Origin: G963677445 sp963677445
GTDB lineage: Bacteria > Bacteroidota > Ignavibacteria > Ignavibacteriales > Melioribacteraceae
Assembly: GCA_963677445.2 (NCBI GenBank)
Contig: CAXXGF010000054.1
Coordinates: 186,001 to 250,000 of the forward strand
Direction: 5' to 3'
DNA: 64,000 nucleotides
Shown piece by piece: positions 27,967 through 38,327 of the stretch. Under the pieces are notes generated by a model, which saw only the letters and a program-made list of their open reading frames with translations, had not been told where the DNA came from and made no database searches. A program made the position numbers and the translations under genes. The stretch's first letter is position 1. Each line of letters starts with the position of its first letter.

Positions 27967-28145
27967 ATATCGGGCACAAAATGGAAAAAATAATAAAGTA
28001 TCTGATATCTTTTTTAGAAAAGGGTTGATATATAAAAAATATATAGATATATTAAAAGAAATAATTATGCAATGGAATAACGTCTCCGAGCTAGCAGGTT
28101 TAAGTTAAAAATAACAAAAATTAAACTAAGCATGAGGTAAGCAAA

Positions 28146-28667
28146 ATGGCAGAAAGAAAAAGCGGTGGCGCAGCCGGGTTAATTTTTTTCGTCTTAATTG
28201 GCGGTTTAATAGGCTGGATGCTCCACATATTCTGGAAATTTGAAGACCGTCCAATGTCCGGGGACAGCTTTGCCGACCTTTATGGAACGGTGGTTGACGC
28301 ATCGGCCTATAAAGAGTTTAATGAACTTGATGATATACCTGTCACTTTCAAGGATATATCGGGAACATTCAAAACTAAAGACTCAGAAAATCTCGTTGTT
28401 GTCGAGGTGTTTCTTAAATCAAATAAAATGGTGCAAACCAGGCTTGATTTTAAGGAAACCGGACTGGCAGTTTCGGCAGTGAGCCATATAACTTTTGTTA
28501 AGGACAGTTACATTGAGGCTGATAAAGAAACGATAGTGCTCAACAATAACGGTGAAAACCAGTATCTGATAGTATTCAGGAAAATTGAACCTAAACCCAA
28601 ATCATTGCCTGTCAAACTTTCGGCTAATGATCATGTGGTATTCTCAAAATTCCTCAGAACTTATTAA
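28146..28667 (+). CDS. Membrane-anchored protein of unknown function
   Basis: 173 aa. One N-terminal TM helix (residues ~10-30, AAGLIFFVLIGGLIGWMLHIF) followed by a soluble ~140-residue domain, probably periplasmic, without recognised motifs. GAGGTAAGCAAA precedes the ATG. Flanked by a terminator on each side, so it is its own transcription unit. Confidence 0.8.
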   Translation: MAERKSGGAAGLIFFVLIGGLIGWMLHIFWKFEDRPMSGDSFADLYGTVVDASAYKEFNELDDIPVTFKDISGTFKTKDSENLVVVEVFLKSNKMVQTRLDFKETGLAVSAVSHITFVKDSYIEADKETIVLNNNGENQYLIVFRKIEPKPKSLPVKLSANDHVVFSKFLRTY

Positions 28668-28689
28668 AAAGATTTTTGTTGTTTATGAT

Positions 28690-28722
28690 AAAAAGCCGGA
28701 GCTCCCCACTCCGGCTTTTTTA
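28690..28722. terminator. Bidirectional terminator
   Basis: AAAAGCCGGAG ... CTCCGGCTTTTTTA: long GC stem with an A-run before and a T-run after, between the converging 28146 gene and nhaC. Confidence 0.85.
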
Positions 28723-28752
28723 TTTTAGTAACTTTTTACCTGCCCCAGATTT

Positions 28753-29091
28753 TTAATGGAAAATCATTCCGAGAATAAGGTATAAGACTGCTGTAAAACT
28801 TCCCGCGATAACAGCGTAAGGAAGCTGGGTTTTAACATGATCGATATGATCGCTTGCCGAAGCCATTGATGAAATTATCGTTGTATCGGATATCGGGGAG
28901 CAGTGATCACCGAAAACTCCTCCTCCAAGGGCCGCGGCGACAGTCAGGTATAAATTGGCGTCGAGAGTCTGCGCCATGGGAATTCCAATGGCAATCATAA
29001 TTGCGAATGTTCCCCAGGAAGTTCCTGTGGAGAAGGCTATTATGCAGGCGGCAATAAAGACAATCACCGGACAAAATCGGGCGCCAGCCAT
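28753..29091 (-). pseudogene. nhaC: NhaC-type Na+/H+ antiporter, C-terminal part after a frameshift
   Basis: Continues the nhaC gene in the -1 frame. It carries the family hallmark segments FSTGTSWGTFAIMIAI and GGGVFGDHCSPISDTT (helices lining the transport path) and SSMASASDHIDHVKTQLPYA. Its apparent ATG at 29091 is just the frame overlap; the true N-terminal part is 29064-30239. A single T added in the TTTT run (AAAA at 29073-29076 on the + strand) would restore one ~490-aa protein reading ...LAPDFCPVIVFIA.... Either a real lesion or a one-base assembly error. Confidence 0.85.
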
Positions 29092-30239
29092 TCTTTGGAT
29101 AGTTCTGCGATAAAAATACCGGTGCCTAATTCACGGCAGACCGCCCCGATAGCGAATGCGAGCATCATCAGCAGCGCCAGCGGAATCAGGCCGCTGATAC
29201 CTTTAAAGGTAAGATCGATTATCTCCTTGAACTTAAATATTCCCTGCGACATATAAAGAGCCGCTCCCACAACAATAGCTGTCAGAACTGAATAAAGCAC
29301 TGAAGTGGAACCCGAACCTTTTCCAATCGCGTGGAATATTTGCATAAAGAAAGAATACTGCTCAATATTTTCCACTCCCGACCAACCGGTATATATCAGC
29401 ATAAAGGGCATCATACCAACCATGGTGGCTATGGGAATTATCATATTCCGTGCTTTTGGCACAACATTTTCTTTCTTTTCGAGGGAGATTACATCTGAGG
29501 AGATCAGAGGTGTCGCGCCGTCTCTAATAACTTTCCCCTCTTTGCGGGCTCTTTCCTCCGCTTTTTTCATAGGGCCGAAATCTTTCTGGGTAACGATAAT
29601 AAAGATAACCATTGCCATCGCTGCCATCGGATAAAAATTGAGGGGGAATGCTCCAATCAGCACTTCAAACGGATTTTCAAATCCCTGCGCCGCTATCAGC
29701 CCCATGATATAAGCTCCCCACGCGTTCAGGGGAATTAAAATGCAGGTGGGCGCGGAGATTGAATCGGCAATATAGGCAAGTTTTTCTCTCGGGATTTTCA
29801 GCTTGTCGAAGATCGGGCGGAAAATAGCTCCGACAGTAAGCACATTGATGCTGGACTCAACAAAAATTGCTGTGCCGGTAACCCAGGCCATTAACTGAAC
29901 AATAATGCGGCTGCGTCCAGTGTATTTTTTCTCCATTCGTTCCAGTGTTTTATTGATAAGCTCTATAAAGCCGCTCACCCCGCCTGAACGTTGAATAAAT
30001 GCTATAAGAGCTCCAACCAGACAGGAAAACATAATTGTTCTTGTGTTTCCGCTGTCTTTGAATACATCAACCAACGCCTGAATTGTTGTGGTTGTGCCGT
30101 CAATAAGATTTCCTCCTCCTATTATCAGCCAGCCCAGCCAGATTCCGAAGAGCAGTGATACAAATACCTGTCGTGTGAAATAGGCAAGGACTATCGCCAG
30201 AAGGGGAGGGAGAATTGACCAAAAACTATAATGTTCCAT
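29064..30239 (-). pseudogene. nhaC: NhaC-type Na+/H+ antiporter, N-terminal part ending at a frameshift
   Basis: 391 codons of an integral membrane Na+/H+ antiporter of the NhaC/YqkI family, with about nine hydrophobic segments and the motifs VESSINVLTVGAI, SAPTCILIPLNAWGAY and GTGIFIAELSKEWLAP. The frame then runs into TGA at 29064 just where the family continues with VIVFIAACxxAFSTGTSWG, which is present in the other frame. The protein as read lacks the last ~100 residues, including conserved transport helices. Fits the sodium bioenergetics implied by nqr. AGGA lies near the ATG. Confidence 0.85.
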
Positions 30240-30443
30240 ACTTCATCCTGTTTTTCTCGAATACTACATTACAATTTATAAATAAATTTATACTTCAATC
30301 AAAAGAAAAGAGATTCTTTTTATCCAAAAATGAAGAATTAATTATTTATTAGTGGATATTTCCTTCCTGAGTGGTTAGAAAAATATTTTATGAACAATTT
30401 TTTCCACTCCTTCGTTAATAAAAGAAAATCCAGGGAGGTATTT

Positions 30444-31717
30444 TTGATAAGCGTAAGTAAAAATTACAACAGGGAAGAACTCCGGCAGGCTTTTGAATCA
30501 GTCAGAAAATTCAGTATCGAACTTTGTGAACCCCTTGAGATTGAAGACTATGTGGTTCAGTCGATGCCCGATGTCAGCCCTGCCCGTTGGCGCCTTTCTC
30601 ATGTCACCTGGTTTTTTGAAGTATTTGTGCTGGCCGAAGCATTGCCCGGTTATAAATTCTACAATGAAATTTATAATTATCTTTTTAATTCATATTATGT
30701 TCAGGCGGGGGACAGATTTTACAGGCCTCACAGGGGTCTTCTTACCCGTCCGACAGTGAAAGAGGTGATCGAATACAGGAATGAAACAGATAAAAGAATG
30801 ATCGATTTTTTAATTCGGCCTCTGAAGAGTTGTTCAACCGGTTTGCCCTGTTTATTGATATAGGTATAAATCATGAACAGCAGCATCAGGAGCTTATACT
30901 TACTGATATAAAAAATGTTTTTTCATATAATCCGTTGTATCCGGTTTACGCGAAAAGTGAAATAGCTGAAACCAGCATGCCGGGCAAAATTAATTTCATG
31001 GAATTTCCGGAGGGACTTGTTGAGATCGGCCATGATGGCAAAGGATTTTTTTATGATAATGAACAACCGCGACATAAAAAACATGTCGAACGGTTTCAAA
31101 TCGCGGACCGGCTTATAACAAATGGGGATTATTTGAAGTTTATTGAGGATGGAGGTTATTCAAAACCGGAGCTTTGGCTTTCTGATGGCATTGCCACGGT
31201 TGACAAAGAGGGATGGAAAGCGCCATTATACTGGGAGAAAATCGATGGCGAATGGTGGAGTTTTACACTGAACGGATTCAGGAAGGTTAACCCCGCCGAG
31301 CCTGTAACGCACGTTAGTTTATATGAAGCGGATGCATACGCCCGCTGGTCCGGCGCCCGTCTTCCTTCCGAAGAGGAATGGGAGATTGCCGCGGGTGAAT
31401 TAAAAGCTGAAGGTAATTTTGTCGAAAATCGTAATTGGCATCCTGTTCCGCTGAATAATTCTGGTCGGGGATTGAAGAAGATGTTTGGTGATGTGTGGGA
31501 ATGGACCCGAAGCAGTTATTCTCCCTATTCGGGATATAAGTCTGCTGAAGGAGCGATTGGGGAATACAATGGGAAATTTATGTCATCCCGGATGGTTCTC
31601 AGGGGAGGTTCGTGCGCGACTTCGGTAACACATATTCGGAAATATTACAGAAATTTCTTTTATCCCCACTCCCGTTGGCAGTTTATGGGAATAAGACTCG
31701 CGAAAGATATTAGGTGA
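30444..31717 (+). pseudogene. egtB: Ergothioneine biosynthesis protein EgtB, frameshifted
   Basis: EgtB is a non-heme iron sulfoxide synthase that joins a thiol donor to trimethylhistidine. The first frame (to 30863) has the DinB-like part with LSHVTWFFE (first iron His). The second frame (from ~30825) continues with NHEQQHQE, the HxxxHxE iron motif, and then the FGE-sulfatase domain (LPSEEEWEIAAGE, FGDVWEWTRSSYSPY, VLRGGSCATS). The frames meet at about 30820-30828; one missing base there (CCTCT-GAAGAG) explains it. The start is TTG at 30444, with GGGAGG 5 bp upstream. A frame open back to 30390 lacks a ribosome site. Followed after 4 bp by egtD. Confidence 0.87.
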
Positions 31718-31721
31718 AAAT

Positions 31722-32669
31722 ATGACCAAGCAGGAAATTCTGACTGAAATTGATGAGTTAAAAAAAGAAATATCAGATGGACTTTCTTCTCAATAAAAAA
31801 CACTTCCCTGTAAATTGTTTTATGATGAGAAAGGGTCGAAACTTTTCGATAAAATATGTAATCTTGAAGAGTACTACCCCACCCGGACTGAGCTGATGAT
31901 AATGAAGAGGAAGATCAGCGAAATAGTTGAAACGATTGGTGAGAATATACTTTTTATAGAATTTGGAAGCGGAAGCAGTCTTAAGACCAGGTTACTGCTG
32001 AGCAACCTGAACGATGTCGCGGGTTATATCCCGATTGATATTTCTGAAGAACATCTTATAGTTACGGCGGATTCTCTTAATGAACGTTATCCTGAATTGA
32101 AAATATTTCCGCTCGCTGCCGATTACACTAAGGAATTCACCCTTCCCGAAACCGGTCTCAGTTATTCCTGTAAAGTCGGATTCTTTCCCGGTTCCACCAT
32201 AGGTAATTTTACTCACCGGGAAGCAAAAGATTTTCTGAATTTGATAGCCAAAATAATAGGGAAAGGGGGAGGATTGCTGATAGGGGCTGACCTGAAAAAG
32301 GATATTTCCATTCTTCATGCCGCTTATAATGACAAAAGGGGTATTACAGCCGAATTCAATAAAAATATTCTTGAGCGGCTGAACAGGGAGTTTGGTTTTA
32401 ATTTTGATCTCAGCCGGTTCAGGCATGACGCGATTTATAATAAGGAAAAGGGCAGAATTGAGATGTACCTTATTTCACTTGAAGAAAAGGTGGTGAAATC
32501 TGAGGAGCGTTGTTGGAAATTTGAAAAAGGGGAGAGACTGCTGACTGAATATTCGCATAAATTTTCTACTGAAGAGTTTGCCGAATTAGCATCCGATTCG
32601 TTTGTTGTGAAAAAAATATGGATGGATGAGAAGAAACTGTTCAGTGTTTTTTATTTTGAGGCGAAATAA
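31722..32669 (+). pseudogene. egtD: L-histidine N-alpha-methyltransferase EgtD with in-frame TAA
   Basis: EgtD trimethylates histidine with SAM, the first step of ergothioneine synthesis. ATG at 31722 has AGGTG just upstream. The frame reads 24 codons (...DGLSSQ), hits TAA at 31794-31796, and continues in the same frame with KTLPCKLFYDEKGSKLFD, exactly the conserved family N-terminus. Downstream are EYYPTRTE, FGSGSS (SAM site), PIDISEEHL, FFPGSTIGNF and the FRHDAIYN region. The remaining frame could start at TTG 31815 but would lack family-conserved residues. Expected length 315 codons. Either a true nonsense mutation or a base error. Confidence 0.87.
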
Positions 32670-33311
32670 GGCTGAGACAAGGCATGCCTTGTCTCTACAG
32701 AGGACAAATATTACGTGGGGAAAATTTTAAGGTATGAGCTGGTAAAGGAGTGGGGATTTATCATTGATTTTTTACCGAATTCAATAATATCAGAACTCCT
32801 GATCCCGGTTATAAAAAACAATAACTTACATGGATTCATTCGCAAAACAAAATCGCGGGATAGAAGTCTGGAAGAAAGTCCCGCCAGGGATCCGCCGCGT
32901 CGGACAGGCAAGCAGAAAATAGCCCCGCAATTTATTGTGGGGTAAATGGGTAACTTACAATCATAAAAAGTCCCGTCAGGGACGACAGAGACAACCTTTC
33001 ATCCTTTAAAATGGAACAACCATTTTATTGTTTGCTCGCTGAATGAGAAATACTGTTTATCTTGAGAGCTTGGGATATGATAATTCGCGATAAACTTCCG
33101 CGATTTCATTTTGCGAGGGGTAAGGAGTTCTGAATATTGGAAGGACAAAACAGGCTTTCGGCAAAATCAGGGGCCGGATCGGGCACGTAGAAGGTATAAG
33201 TCATCTAAAGGAGGAACAGCCTGGAAAGGCCGTCCTGCGAAATTATTATGAGTGAGAAAATTCCGGGGTTTTAAAAACCCCGGAGGTTTTTTAATTCAAA
33301 ATTTGTTTATT
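32670..33311. repeat. Gene-free stretch with palindromic repeats
   Basis: No gene seen in 640 bp. Directly after egtD is a perfect 22-bp palindrome (32674-32695; arms GAGACAAGGCA/TGCCTTGTCTC). From 32870 to 33000 are small hairpins of the GTCCCGCCAGGGAT, GCCCCGCAATTTATTGTGGGG (arms GCCCCGCAAT region) and GTCCCGTCAGGGAC kinds, typical of dispersed intergenic repeats. A hairpin CCGGGGTT...AACCCCGG at 33263-33283 may act as terminator for the T9SS gene that ends at 33312. Confidence 0.55.
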
Positions 33312-34439
33312 TTATTTAATTAAGATCATTTTTTTCTGCTGCATGAATTTCCCGCCCGCTTCAAGCTGATAAAAATAAACACCGCTTGGAATATTTGAAG
33401 CGACAAAATCTTTTTCATAGTTGCCCGCTTCCATTTCACCATTAATCAGAGTGGCCACTTCCTGGCCGAGAGCGTTGAAAACCTTCAGTGTAACATTCCC
33501 GCTTTCAGGAATGCTGAATTTTATTTTAGTTGTCGGGTTAAAAGGATTCGGGAAATTCTGCTGAAGAGCGTACCCATCAACAACAACAGTTTCAACAGTT
33601 ACTATGCCGCTGTATTCATAAGTTCCGTCGGTGTCAACCTGTTTCAGGCGGTAAACATATTTACCCTGTCCCGCGGTTTTATCTTCAAAGTTATAACTTT
33701 TCGGGCTGTTTGAATTGCCGTTGCCTTCCACAAATCCGACCTTTTCCCAGGTTTCATATTTCACGGGATTTTTAATAGTAAGGTTTTCTGTGTCTATGGT
33801 TTCAAGAGGAATGTTTCTTTCTATTTCAAATCCGTAATTATTTACCTCGGTTGCTGTGCTCCAGTTTAGCGCTACCTTTCCGTCAATGTAATTCCCTTCA
33901 AAAGTCAACAATTCAACCGGGGTGGGATTAACAGTGTTCACAATAGCTTTAATCGCATGAACTCCTCCGCCGAGTGAAGAGGATTCATACCAGTTATTGT
34001 TATACCAAACCCATTCGCCGTCGGCATTATCGGAGTCAGTGTCAATATAAACTCCGTTGATGACGGTAATTCCGATAAGGAATGTCACCTTTCCGGTCAT
34101 GGCAGTGCCATTATCTATTGTATGTGTTTGCCAATCATCTCCTATTGTGACATTAAATGTACCGCTTAGTGAACCAATAACAGTTCTGTTTGGTGTGGTT
34201 GAAGCCCAACCGACAACTTTCCAGACCACATTATTTTCGGGGGAATCAAGAGCAGCTTTCAGATCTTCAAGATAATAAGTGCTGCCGCCAAAATTATACG
34301 CTATTCCAGCTTCGAAGGCAGCTCCGGTGAGAACTCCGTCATCAAAAAATGTGCTGCCATATTCGATTGTCATTTGCTGGGCGAATAAAGCAAACGCGAG
34401 AGGGAATATTAAAACTATTTTGGTAAATATTTTAGACAT
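33312..34439 (-). CDS. Secreted protein with T9SS type A sorting domain
   Basis: 375 aa. The start at 34439 (MSKIFTKIVLIFPLAFALFAQQ) is chosen because AGGAGG lies 4 bp upstream and the signal peptide begins there; the frame is open ~170 bp further without a signal. Residues ~20-170 are a beta-rich domain (FFDDGVLTGAAFEAG, VVGWASTTPNRTVIG, DSDNADGEWVWYNNNWYES) of unknown role. A short Ig-like segment with LNWSTATEVNNYGFEIER follows. The last ~75 residues are the sorting domain (NFPNPFNPTTKIKF ... SGVYFYQLEA ... KKMILIK). Monocistronic. Confidence 0.88.
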   Translation of the reverse strand: MSKIFTKIVLIFPLAFALFAQQMTIEYGSTFFDDGVLTGAAFEAGIAYNFGGSTYYLEDLKAALDSPENNVVWKVVGWASTTPNRTVIGSLSGTFNVTIGDDWQTHTIDNGTAMTGKVTFLIGITVINGVYIDTDSDNADGEWVWYNNNWYESSSLGGGVHAIKAIVNTVNPTPVELLTFEGNYIDGKVALNWSTATEVNNYGFEIERNIPLETIDTENLTIKNPVKYETWEKVGFVEGNGNSNSPKSYNFEDKTAGQGKYVYRLKQVDTDGTYEYSGIVTVETVVVDGYALQQNFPNPFNPTTKIKFSIPESGNVTLKVFNALGQEVATLINGEMEAGNYEKDFVASNIPSGVYFYQLEAGGKFMQQKKMILIK

Positions 34440-35185
34440 AAATCCTCCTGATATATTGTATATGTTTATTTTTCCTGATTCCATGATTTTATTACAAATT
34501 TCGCAATAGCAAATTTTCATATTTATTTGTTGATGCAAAATCTTCACGTGGCAACATAACAGAAAAAAAATGTTATGCCCCATAAGCATAAAATTAAGGA
34601 AGAACAAAGATTATTAATCAGGAGGAAATATTATTTCCCGGCCAAATCCCTGCAATAAATAATCTAACTTCGTATTTGGGTTTGAACCCATATATAACAA
34701 TATAAAAATGTAAAATTACAGTATCAAATTAATTCGTGTTTTTTTTATAAAAATTTTTGGAGAGTAGTATTTTGTTATTCAGGATCGTGGGATTTAATAA
34801 ATTTTGACATGTACAAACAGGATTTTGTATATAAAAATATAACTTTCTCAAAGGAACGAATCAGGCGCGGGATTTTGTGTTAAAAAATTTCCGGGATTTT
34901 CAAAGCTCCGTAGATTTGTGGATATGGCCGCCGGGAAAGTTTGCCCTGATTTTATTTCCAATTTTTTTGCTGACTTCGTTCGGTTTAATGAAAGCGCTTC
35001 TTTCATTTGGCTTTTATAAAAACAGAATAAATTTGAAGTCTACTTTAAATTCCCGGAAATTAAAGTGGATTTTATCTGTTGAGTTCCAAATAATTGAATT
35101 GATTATTTGGATATGAAATGTTATGTTCTTCTAAAGTTTCACAGGTGTTTGGAAAATTTCCCATCTGAAAGTGAATGGAGGATGA
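34440..35185. other. Gene-free AT-rich stretch
   Basis: 745 bp without a supported gene. It should contain the promoter of the - strand T9SS gene (near 34450-34560). A 79-codon ORF at 34877-35116 encodes two hydrophobic stretches but has no ribosome site and a poor start, so it is not called. GGAGG at 35178-35182 belongs to the pseudogene that follows. Confidence 0.5.
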
Positions 35186-36724
35186 ATCAAGCATTTGATT
35201 ATTTATTTAATTGTAAATTTATTTCTGCTGATCAGCATTTCTGCTCAATCGGGTAATCAGGGCTCATATTACAAATTCCTGATAAACGATTTCAGTATGC
35301 CCCCGATAATAAAAGGTATTCTGACAGATGTTGACAGCATTACAGAGAGAATGGCAGATACCAGGATATTTATTTTCTGTTCTCAGGGGAATTTCTGATG
35401 AGCGGATTCTGTGAAGATACTCTTTGGGCGAATGGAGTCGCGTCGGCTTCTTATATATTTAATTATAAACCGGGTCCGGTTGGTTCCTGTTATGACACAA
35501 ACGCTGTGATTTCTGTTGTTGACACAAATGATGAGCCATTCGGGCAGTCGTGGATTGACTGGGCGGACGCGGTTGCTATTGGCGCCAGGTATTTTGATGG
35601 AGATAATGACGGGGAATATAATCCTGTTGATCTGAACAACAATAGTTTATGGGATATAAATGAGGATAAGCCGGCCCTGTTAGGTAATAAGATGGCTTTC
35701 TGTGTTTATAATGATTCGGGACCTCTTTCCACAAGAATAAGTTTCGGGGGTATTTCACTAATGGGGATTGAAATCAGGCAATATCTTTATGGTTATTACT
35801 CCACCGAAAAACCTTATTCAAATGTATTATTTGTGCTTTTTGAAATAGTTAATAACAATCCTGATGACTCTTCCTTTACAGATGTCATTTTCGGTATCCG
35901 GGGGGACCCGGATGTAGGTATAGATTTTCGGGAGGATATCACTGGTTGTGACAGCGATTTCTCGGCTGGTTATATTTATAAAATGAATACACCTGACAAG
36001 ATTTCTTTTCTTGTTTCTTCATATTCCGCGGAAAATCCTGAAAATTATTTTTCATTATTTATTCATTGCCAGGCCTCAGGCCCTGATCTTGGAGCCCCTG
36101 ACAACTCCACACATTGCGGAAATTACAATCTTGGAAGACATAAATATGGCTACTCCATAAATCCATGCGACTGGGAACTGGGAAATAACCCGGAAGGGTA
36201 TGATACCATAAACGATCGTTACTGGTATTCCGTCGATCCGGTTCAGGGAACAGGGTGGCTGAATACCATACTAACCGACCAGAGAATGAAGATAAACGTC
36301 GCTCCCTTTGATCTTGGGTATGGCGAAACCAAAGAGATTACAGCCACTTATGTAATTAGGGAGGGGGATGCTGGCCTTACAGCTCTTACGGTTGCCAGAG
36401 AAACAATCAACGCGGTTATTGGAAATGTTATGAAACCGGAAGATGAAATAATTCCGAAGCCGCGGGATTATTCACTCTCGCAAAATTTCCCCAACCTCTT
36501 TCATCCTGAAACAACCATTCAATTTTCTGTGCCGGAAAGAACATATTTAAAAATATTTGTTACAAATGTTTGGAGAAGTTGTGAAAATGTTATTTCCTGA
36601 TATGAGGCCTGCGGGTGATTACTCACTAAAATTTTATGGAGTGGAGCTTCTCTCTGGGATTTATTTCTATACTTTGGAAACAAAAGAATTTTTACAGATA
36701 AATAAAATGATAATTTTAAAATAA
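35186..36724 (+). pseudogene. Decayed tandem copy of the downstream T9SS protein
   Basis: Clear paralogue of the intact 513-aa gene at 36741 (shared: ASASYIFNYKPGPVG vs ASSALVRDYEPGVVG; WDINEDKPALLGNKMAFCVYNDS; NPCDWELGNNPEGYDT; YWYSVDPVQGTGWLN). Lesions: the start codon looks mutated (ATC at 35186, GGAGG just upstream, then KHLIIYLIVNLFLLISISAQ as signal peptide); a one-base frameshift near 35385-35395 (the other frame reads SGEFLMSGFCEDTLWANGV); and another near 36568, after which FGEVVKMLFPDMRPAGDYSL and the sorting-domain end KMIILK continue in a new frame. The sorting motif itself is altered (NFPNLFHPETTI). Confidence 0.85.
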
Positions 36725-36740
36725 GAGGTAGAATAAAAGT

Positions 36741-38282
36741 ATGAGAAATTTATTATTACTGTTTTTGCTGGCAGCAGTCTCATTTGTGTTCGCGCAAACC
36801 GGGGCGGTAGGAGATGAATATCTGTTTAAAGTTAATAATATCCAAATGCCGATGAACAACAGTGGTGTCCTGGGAGATATGGATAGTACTTCTGAAAAGG
36901 GGGGATATTACAAAGGATCAAGGTTCCTCTATTCCGGTGGATTTATATTGGGGGGATACTATGATGAACAATTGTTGGTCAATGGAGTCGCTTCTTCAGC
37001 TCTTGTCCGGGATTATGAACCGGGAGTAGTAGGAGGATCTTTCGATGAAAAAGCCCAAATTTATGTAATAGATGACGATGATCCCGAATTTGGCCAGGCA
37101 TGGAAGGACTGGGAAAATGCTGTGGAACTTGGAGCGGACTTTTATGATGGTAATAAAAATGGAATATATGAACCCTACGATCTGAATTTTAACGGCAGGT
37201 GGGATGAGCATGATGATGCTCCGGGTATCTATGGCACCCGAACCGCTTTCTGTGTTTATAATGATTCAAAACCGAAGAGTGAGCGATTACGATTTGATGG
37301 AGCTGGTGGGCCGGGGCCTGTTGGAATTGAGGTCAGGCAGTATGTATATGCTTATGATACAGATGAAAAACCACTCTCAAATGTTTTATATGTGGATTAT
37401 GAGTTCATCAATAAAAACCCTGACCGGAAAACATTAACGGAGGTGATTTTCAGTATATGGGCAGATTTTGACTTAGGGCATTTTATTCACGATGAGCTGG
37501 TAGGATGTGATCCGCAAGAGAACACCTGTTTTGTTTATCAAAATTCCAGTGAAATAGATTTTGCGGCGATGATTTCCCTGCAATCTCCCGGATATGAAAA
37601 TTCAAATTTTTCTTCATTTCTTAACTTTGATTATGATAACAATATAGATTATAACTATTGGGAACTTTACAGGGGATTTCAATTCGGATATGGCGATCAT
37701 ATACGTGAAATAGATCCTTGCGACTTTGGCCAGGGGAATAACCCTGAAGGTTGTGATACTCTGAATTGTAAATACTGGTATTCGGGTGATCCGGTTTCCG
37801 GTACAGGATGGCTGAACATAAGGGAGCAGGATCAGAGGGTAATGATGAATATCGGTCCTGAGGAATTTCCTTATGGCGCCTCCAAAAGAATTCGTGTTGC
37901 GTATATTGTCGGGCAGAGGAATAATAGTCTGGAATCTATTGAGGATGCCAGGGAAATCGCCAAAGCGCTGAAAGGAGAGGTGGTTAATACCTATGTGAAT
38001 AATGAAGTAATTATTCCTGAAGGATACAGCCTCAAGCAAAATTTTCCCAATCCTTTTAACCCGCAGACAACTATAAGATTTACTTTGCCGGAGGAGACGG
38101 AAGTAACATTGAAACTGACAAACCTGCTTGGCAAAACAAAATATATACTGAATAAGCTGAATCTGGACGCGGGAACCTATGATTACCCATTTGACGCTTC
38201 AGATTTGCCTACCGGTGTTTACTTTTATACGCTGGTTACAGACAAATACAGAAGCACAAAAAAGATGCTGCTTATCAAATAA
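36741..38282 (+). CDS. Secreted protein with T9SS type A sorting domain
   Basis: 513 aa. Signal peptide at 1-19. The ~400-residue body is Asp/Asn/Tyr-rich with calcium-loop-like stretches (DGNKNGIYEPYDLNFNGRWD, positions ~135-154), followed by FCVYNDSKPKSERL and NPCDFGQGNNPEGCDTL-like segments; function unknown. The C-terminal sorting domain is NFPNPFNPQTTIRF ... TGVYFYTLVT ... KKMLLIK. AGAGGTAGAA precedes the ATG. The decayed tandem copy lies 16 bp upstream. The body shares style with the large protein at 6358. Confidence 0.88.
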   Translation: MRNLLLLFLLAAVSFVFAQTGAVGDEYLFKVNNIQMPMNNSGVLGDMDSTSEKGGYYKGSRFLYSGGFILGGYYDEQLLVNGVASSALVRDYEPGVVGGSFDEKAQIYVIDDDDPEFGQAWKDWENAVELGADFYDGNKNGIYEPYDLNFNGRWDEHDDAPGIYGTRTAFCVYNDSKPKSERLRFDGAGGPGPVGIEVRQYVYAYDTDEKPLSNVLYVDYEFINKNPDRKTLTEVIFSIWADFDLGHFIHDELVGCDPQENTCFVYQNSSEIDFAAMISLQSPGYENSNFSSFLNFDYDNNIDYNYWELYRGFQFGYGDHIREIDPCDFGQGNNPEGCDTLNCKYWYSGDPVSGTGWLNIREQDQRVMMNIGPEEFPYGASKRIRVAYIVGQRNNSLESIEDAREIAKALKGEVVNTYVNNEVIIPEGYSLKQNFPNPFNPQTTIRFTLPEETEVTLKLTNLLGKTKYILNKLNLDAGTYDYPFDASDLPTGVYFYTLVTDKYRSTKKMLLIK

Positions 38283-38327
38283 TTGAATTTATCCGGAATT
38301 TTTAAAGAGGGAAGACATTAAAAAAAT

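Noticed and set aside
29064..29091. Programmed -1 frameshift in nhaC
   Set aside because: The site lacks an X XXY YYZ heptamer and no strong downstream structure was seen; a missing T is simpler.
34877..35116. 79-codon ORF with hydrophobic stretches
   Set aside because: Poor start codon, no ribosome site, AT-rich context.
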